DNA of 17,637 nt from DATGLW01 sp035293965. GTDB taxonomy: Bacteria; Actinomycetota; Acidimicrobiia; Acidimicrobiales; RAAP-2. The position numbers and the translations under genes were made by a program. Positions within the stretch are counted from its first letter, which is position 1, and each line of letters begins with the position of its first letter. Shown in pieces: positions 14,082 through 17,637 of the stretch. The stretch is taken from positions 1 to 17,637 of the forward strand of contig DATGLW010000003.1 of NCBI GenBank assembly GCA_035293965.1, given 5' to 3'. The notes beneath the pieces were generated by a model. It saw only the letters and a list, made by a program, of their open reading frames with translations. It had not been told where the DNA came from and did no database searches.

Positions 14082-14772
14082 GGGGGCCCTCCGGGCCGAC
14101 GGCGGCCAGGACCGGACGCCTGGCACCGGGCGCCTCCTCGGTCACCCTTCCCCCCGCCATGGTCACCATCCGGTCGGCGAGGGTCGCCGACAGCGCCGGC
14201 TCGTGCGAGGAGAGCACGACAGCGGCGCCCGACGCGGCGGCCTCGGCGACCAGTTCGGCGACCAGCAGGCGGGTGTCGGCGTCGAGGCCGGCGTGCGGCT
14301 CGTCGAGCAACCAGAGCGCCGGCTGGCGGGCGAGGAGGATCGCGAGGGCCGCCCGGCGCCGCTGCCCGGCCGACAGCCGCCCGACGGGGGTACGGCGGAG
14401 CCGCCCCGTCAGGCCGAGACGCTCGAGCGCCGGCTCGACCCGCTCGGTGCCGAGCCCCGCGGCGCGCACCGCGAAGCGGGCGTTCTCGAGCGGGCTGAGC
14501 TCGTCGTAGAGAGGCGCCGCGTGACCCAGGAGGCCGACCCGGCGGCGGACCTCGGTCCGGTTCCGGCGCAGGTCGTGGCCGAGCACCCACGCCTCACCCG
14601 AGGTGACCGGCAGCAGCCCGGCACACGCGCGCAGGAGGCTCGTCTTGCCCGCACCGTTGGGTCCGAGGACCACGACGACCTCAGAGGGGTCGACCCGCAG
14701 GTCGACGCCGGCGAGCGCCGGGAACCGCCCGGCGAGCGCGATGGCGGTGCGGAGGTGGACGGCGGGGGTCAT
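14071..14772 (-). CDS. ccmA: CcmA heme ABC transporter ATP-binding subunit
   Basis: A 233-residue ABC ATPase. Walker A is GPNGAGKTS (37-45), the signature is LSAGQRRR (133-140; usual LSGGQ has Ala), Walker B is LWLLDEP (153-159), and the switch His is H190 (LSSHEP). ATP hydrolysis drives release of heme-loaded CcmE. It is the first gene of the ccm run, with ATG at 14772. No Shine-Dalgarno is obvious, and a TAGCAT box lies 14 bases upstream, so a very short leader is possible. Confidence 0.93.
   Translation of the reverse strand: MTPAVHLRTAIALAGRFPALAGVDLRVDPSEVVVVLGPNGAGKTSLLRACAGLLPVTSGEAWVLGHDLRRNRTEVRRRVGLLGHAAPLYDELSPLENARFAVRAAGLGTERVEPALERLGLTGRLRRTPVGRLSAGQRRRAALAILLARQPALWLLDEPHAGLDADTRLLVAELVAEAAASGAAVVLSSHEPALSATLADRMVTMAGGRVTEEAPGARRPVLAAVGPEGPRVA
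14088..14092 (-). promoter_or_regulatory. Ribosome-binding site that fixes the ccmB start
   Basis: Minus-strand GGAGG ends six bases before GTG 14081. It lies inside ccmA, and no comparable site precedes the ATG at 14126. Confidence 0.7.
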
Positions 14773-14786
14773 GACGTCGGTGGCAC

Positions 14787-14792
14787 ATGCTA
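14787..14792 (-). promoter_or_regulatory. ccmA: Putative -10 box TAGCAT for the ccm operon
   Basis: Minus-strand TAGCAT matches TANNNT and lies 14 bases before the ccmA ATG, in the 90-base gap after ccdA. No good -35 is seen. The ccm genes may also be read from ccdA. Confidence 0.4.
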
Positions 14793-14844
14793 CGGGCGCC
14801 GGTGGACCACCACCAGGCGGCAGGCCACGGCCCCGCGGCTTCGG

Positions 14845-14862
14845 CTGCCGGCCGGACGGCAG
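14845..14862 (-). terminator. Hairpin directly after the ccdA stop
   Basis: CTGCCG-six bases-CGGCAG is a perfect six-base inverted repeat immediately past the ccdA stop. It lacks a T-tract, so it may attenuate or protect mRNA rather than terminate fully. Confidence 0.4.
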
Positions 14863-15708
14863 TCAGCTGGTGGTGAGGCGGTGCAGCCCGAGGTGGTCGA
14901 GCAGCGTGGAAACCTGCGAGGACAGCCAACCGAGCTGGCCGGCCAGCAACAAGGCGCCGAACGCGACCAGGACCACCCCCCCGACGGCGTGGACCGCCCA
15001 CAGCCCCCGGCGCATCCCGGCGAGGGTGGCCGTCAGGCGGCCGAAGGCGAGCCCCGTCACGAGGAACGGCACGCCCAGGCCGAGCGAGTAGGCGGCGAGG
15101 AGGACCACCCCGCCTGCGAGCGTGGCCCGCGTGGCAGCCAGGGCGGTCACCGCCCCGAGCACCGGGCCGATGCACGGCGTCCAGGCGAAGGCGAACGCCA
15201 TGCCGGCGACCGGGGCCGCCCAGGCGCCGAGGGCGGAGGGCCGCACGTGGACCCGGCGCTCCCCGAGCACCCTGGCCAGGACGCCCGAGCCGCGGGCGCC
15301 GACGAGCCGCGATGCTCGGAGCGGCGCCGCGCTCGCCACCAGCACGAGCCCGAGGACCACCACGACCGCGCCAGCCGCCGTCGTCAGCTGCTGCTTGTGG
15401 GTGCCGAGCGCGTGGCCCAGGCCCGAGGCAGCGGCCCCGAGGGCCACGAACACGACCGTGAAACCGACGATGAACAGCCCGATCCCCCGCAGGAGCGGCG
15501 CCAGGCGGCGCGGCGACTGGCCCGGCCCGGCAGCCAGCTCGGCGGCCGACAGTCCCGTCACCATCGACACGTAGCCCGGCACGAGCGGCAGCACGCACGG
15601 CGACACGAACGACAGGATCCCGGCGCCGAACGCCACCAGCACCCCGGCCGGATCGGCCGTCACCGCTGCCGGCACGGCAGCCCCGCCTCCCAGCGCGAGG
15701 ACCAGCAT
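14863..15708 (-). CDS. ccdA: CcdA/DsbD-family transmembrane thiol-reductant transporter
   Basis: A 281-residue polytopic protein. The two conserved redox cysteines are C38 in SFVSPCVLPLVPGY and C179 in FAWTPCIGPVLG, in the two symmetric halves of the family. It moves reducing equivalents from cytoplasmic thioredoxin to extracytoplasmic thioredoxin-like proteins such as CcmG. The ATG at 15708 has GGGAGG very close upstream; a GTG 12 codons in is an alternative. It lies 90 bases before ccmA and 39 bases after gmd on the same strand. Context makes cytochrome c maturation its most likely role. Confidence 0.92.
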   Translation of the reverse strand: MLVLALGGGAAVPAAVTADPAGVLVAFGAGILSFVSPCVLPLVPGYVSMVTGLSAAELAAGPGQSPRRLAPLLRGIGLFIVGFTVVFVALGAAASGLGHALGTHKQQLTTAAGAVVVVLGLVLVASAAPLRASRLVGARGSGVLARVLGERRVHVRPSALGAWAAPVAGMAFAFAWTPCIGPVLGAVTALAATRATLAGGVVLLAAYSLGLGVPFLVTGLAFGRLTATLAGMRRGLWAVHAVGGVVLVAFGALLLAGQLGWLSSQVSTLLDHLGLHRLTTS

Positions 15709-15747
15709 GCCCTCCCTTCGACCTGCACCCTCAGCTCGACAGGCTCC

Positions 15748-16719
15748 TCAGGCGAGCTGCTTGCGGACCAGGGCCAGGTCCGCCTCCACCATCATGGCGA
15801 CGAGCCCGGCGAAGTCCACCTCGCGGTGCCAGCCGAGCTCCGCCTCGGCACGCGAGGGGTCGCCGACCAAGAGGTCCACCTCGGCCGGTCGCAAGAACCG
15901 CTCGTCGACCGTGACGTGCTGTTCCCAGTCGAGCCCGGCGGCAGCGAAGGCCAGCTGGCACAGCTCGCGCACGGAGTGGGTCTGGCCGGTGGCCACGACG
16001 TAGTCCGACGGCCGGTCCCGCTGGAGCATGAGCCACATGGCCCGCACGTAGTCCGCCGCGTAGCCCCAGTCGCGCTGGGCGTCGAGGTTGCCGAGATGCA
16101 GCTTGTCCTGCAGGCCGCAGGCGATGCGCGCCACGCCGTGGGTCACCTTGCGGGTGACGAACTCGAGGCCCCGGCGAGGTGACTCGTGGTTGAACAGCAT
16201 GCCCGACGACGCGTGCAGCCCGTAGCTCTCGCGGTAGTTGACCGTGATCCAGTGCCCGTAGACCTTTGCCACCCCGTAGGGGCTGCGGGGGTAGAAGGGC
16301 GTGGTCTCGCGCTGGGGGACCTCGTGCACCTTGCCAAACATCTCCGACGAGCTGGCCTGGTAGAAGCGGATGTCGGGGTCCACGGTGCGGATGGCGTCGA
16401 GCAACCGGGTGACCCCGAGCGCCGTCGTCTCGCCCGTGAGGACGGGCTGGCTCCAGCTGGTCTGGACGAACGACTGGGCAGCGAGGTTGTAGACCTCGTC
16501 GGGTCGGTGGTCGCGCAGGACGGTGATGAGCGACGCCTCGTCGAGGAGGTCGCCGGCCACCAGCTCGATCCGGTCCTGGATGTGGGCGATCCGCTCGAAG
16601 TTGACGGTGCTGGACCGCCGGACCATGCCGACCACCTCGTACCCGTGGTCGAGGAGGAACTCGGCCAGGTAGGAGCCGTCCTGGCCGGTGACTCCGGTGA
16701 TGAGCGCCCGTTTCGGCAT
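15748..16719 (-). CDS. gmd: GDP-mannose 4,6-dehydratase
   Basis: A 323-residue extended short-chain dehydrogenase. The NADP-binding GVTGQDGSYL (9-18), VRRSST (33-38), SSSEMFGKVHE (123-133, catalytic Ser/Glu) and YGVAK (148-152, catalytic Tyr/Lys), plus FNHESPRRG (176-184) and RDWGYAADYV (216-225), are characteristic of Gmd. It converts GDP-mannose to GDP-4-keto-6-deoxymannose, precursor of GDP-fucose, GDP-rhamnose and related sugars. ATG 16719 has GGGAG five bases upstream. The gene is divergent from a glycosyltransferase, fitting a polysaccharide or glycan locus that continues to the right. It lies just upstream of ccdA, but functional linkage there is unlikely. Confidence 0.96.
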   Translation of the reverse strand: MPKRALITGVTGQDGSYLAEFLLDHGYEVVGMVRRSSTVNFERIAHIQDRIELVAGDLLDEASLITVLRDHRPDEVYNLAAQSFVQTSWSQPVLTGETTALGVTRLLDAIRTVDPDIRFYQASSSEMFGKVHEVPQRETTPFYPRSPYGVAKVYGHWITVNYRESYGLHASSGMLFNHESPRRGLEFVTRKVTHGVARIACGLQDKLHLGNLDAQRDWGYAADYVRAMWLMLQRDRPSDYVVATGQTHSVRELCQLAFAAAGLDWEQHVTVDERFLRPAEVDLLVGDPSRAEAELGWHREVDFAGLVAMMVEADLALVRKQLA

Positions 16720-16774
16720 TCGCACTCCCTGCTCGCTGCCGTCTCCCGCCGGGACCCTCGCCGCGCCGGCCCTC

Positions 16775-16792
16775 GCCACGGTACCGCGTGGC
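16775..16792. promoter_or_regulatory. Inverted repeat between gmd and the glycosyltransferase (operator candidate)
   Basis: GCCACG-GTACCG-CGTGGC is a perfect six-base inverted repeat. It lies eight bases before the TACAGT box of the glycosyltransferase, roughly where its -35 would be, and contains TACCGT on the minus strand, a possible -10 for gmd. Confidence 0.4.
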
Positions 16793-16800
16793 GGGAGCCC

Positions 16801-16806
16801 TACAGT
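16801..16806 (+). promoter_or_regulatory. -10 box TACAGT of a probable leaderless promoter
   Basis: TACAGT fits TANNNT and is followed by seven bases and the ATG at 16814. No Shine-Dalgarno precedes that ATG. No clear -35 is visible. Confidence 0.55.
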
Positions 16807-16813
16807 GCGCTCG

Positions 16814-17637
16814 ATGCCCACGGTCGCCCTCGTCTCGTTCCGCCTCGGCGGCACCGACGGGGTGTCGGTCGAGGCGGCGAAATGGCGCTGGGCGATGGAG
16901 TGCCTGGGCATGGAGGTGGTGACCGTCGCCGGCGAGGGCCCGGTCGACCACCTCGTGCCCGGTCTGGCCATGACGGCGCCGGAGCCGCCGACGACGGCCG
17001 AGCTCGACGCCGCCCTGGGGGCAGCGGACCTCGTCGTGGTGGAGAACGTGTGCTCGCTGCCGCTCAACCCGCCGGCAGCGGCGCGGCTCGCCGCCTTCCT
17101 GCGCGGGAGGCCTGCGGTGCTGCACCATCACGACCTGCCCTGGGAGCGGCCGCACCTCCGGCATCTCGCCGGCCCTCCCGACGACCCTGCCTGGCGCCAT
17201 GTCACCATCAGCCGGCACGCGGCCCGCGCCCTCGCCCGGCGCGGGATCGAGGCGGCAACGGTCTACAACGCCTTCGACCTCGATCCCCGGCCCGGCCGGC
17301 GGCGGGCCACCCGGGCGGCACTGGGCGTCGGCGAGACCACCCGGCTCCTGCTCCAGCCCACGAGGGCGCTCCCTCGCAAGAACGTCCCCGCCGCGCTGCG
17401 CCTCGCCGAGGCCATCGACGCCACCTACTGGTTGCTCGGACCGCCAGAGGACGGCTACGGGCCCGAGCTCGACCGCCTCCTTGCACGGGCGCGCTGCCAG
17501 GTCGTGGTAGGCCGCCACGCCCTCGAGCCGGGCGGCGGCCCGGCAGGCGGGAACGGGCACGCGGGCGGGATCGAGGACGCCTACGCGGCCAGCGACCTCG
17601 TGGTCCTGCCCTCGACGTGGGAGGGGTTCGGCAACCC
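16814..17637 (+). CDS. GT-B glycosyltransferase, GT4-like (3' end outside window)
   Basis: The first 274 residues are present and the frame is still open at the window end. An N-terminal acceptor-side Rossmann region contains ADLVVVENVCSLPLN and HHHDLPWERPH (104-114). TISRHAARAL at 131-140 and a YNAFD linker follow. The donor domain has RALPRKNVPAAL (184-195), WLLGP, and DAYAASDLVVLPSTWEGFGN (255-274), the E-x7-E-type donor motif of retaining GT4 enzymes. A Gly-rich insertion occurs at 239-252. It is probably a cytosolic transferase using an NDP-sugar; substrate unknown. Placement next to gmd suggests a deoxysugar-containing glycan. The start is set by the leaderless-type promoter and the conserved start MPTVALVSFRLGGTDGVSVE. 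Confidence 0.85.
   Translation, partial: MPTVALVSFRLGGTDGVSVEAAKWRWAMECLGMEVVTVAGEGPVDHLVPGLAMTAPEPPTTAELDAALGAADLVVVENVCSLPLNPPAAARLAAFLRGRPAVLHHHDLPWERPHLRHLAGPPDDPAWRHVTISRHAARALARRGIEAATVYNAFDLDPRPGRRRATRAALGVGETTRLLLQPTRALPRKNVPAALRLAEAIDATYWLLGPPEDGYGPELDRLLARARCQVVVGRHALEPGGGPAGGNGHAGGIEDAYAASDLVVLPSTWEGFGN

Noticed and set aside
13666..16182. Plus-strand open frame of 838 codons opposite ccmA, ccdA and gmd
   Set aside because: It crosses three well-supported minus-strand genes and intergenic DNA, with no recognisable domain.
15731..17560. Minus-strand open frame of 609 codons over gmd and the glycosyltransferase
   Set aside because: The gmd part is out of frame with the real protein, and the rest is antisense to a glycosyltransferase with clear motifs.

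Overview
The window is very GC-rich (third codon positions mostly G or C). It has GTG/TTG starts and stop-start overlaps, and several putative promoters consist of a TANNNT -10 box placed 6-7 bases before a start codon. Protein families (DUF3107, a paired ArsA-like ATPase operon, an Mrp without CxxC, a divergent dGTPase-like HD protein) and the gene mix suggest an actinobacterium, most likely of the Acidimicrobiia type. That placement is an inference from composition and family resemblance; no 16S or marker search was possible.

Layout. Bases 1-477 (-): 3'-truncated O-methyltransferase. Bases 515-2909 (-): DUF3107 protein followed by two ArsA/Get3-like ATPases, apparently one operon. Bases 3144-4337 (+): dGTPase-like HD hydrolase with an uncertain N-terminus. 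Bases 4411-7688: an iron-sulfur group made of an Mrp/ApbC Fe-S carrier (-), divergent from a SufR-like winged-helix regulator and a cysteine desulfurase (+). The divergent promoters share a palindromic -10 element. Bases 7754-14772 (-): a complete System I cytochrome c maturation operon, ccmA-B-C-D-E-F-G-H-I. Almost every junction is a GTGA or ATGA overlap, and it includes a 55-residue ccmD that is easily missed. Bases 14863-15708 (-): CcdA/DsbD-type thiol-reductant transporter just upstream of ccmA. Bases 15748-16719 (-): GDP-mannose 4,6-dehydratase. Bases 16814-17637 (+): 3'-truncated GT-B glycosyltransferase, divergent from gmd, probably polysaccharide-related.

How they work together. CcdA would deliver electrons across the membrane to the thioredoxin-like CcmG and to CcmH (CPSC), which keep apocytochrome CXXCH cysteines reduced. 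CcmABCD loads heme on CcmE (His143/Tyr147), and CcmF with CcmH/CcmI ligates it. The desulfurase supplies sulfur and Mrp carries Fe-S clusters under a regulator with a likely cluster-binding cysteine set. Gmd makes GDP-4-keto-6-deoxymannose for a sugar pathway that the neighbouring glycosyltransferase may use.

No gene-free stretch exceeds 300 bases. The longest is 2910-3143, which holds a promoter-like element and a tandem repeat. I saw no tRNA, rRNA, CRISPR array, transposase or phage gene. Nothing clearly forms an unknown defence or mobile system. The points most worth checking are the leaderless/bidirectional promoters, the asymmetric ArsA pair, the unusual desulfurase, and a full System I pathway in a probable actinobacterium.
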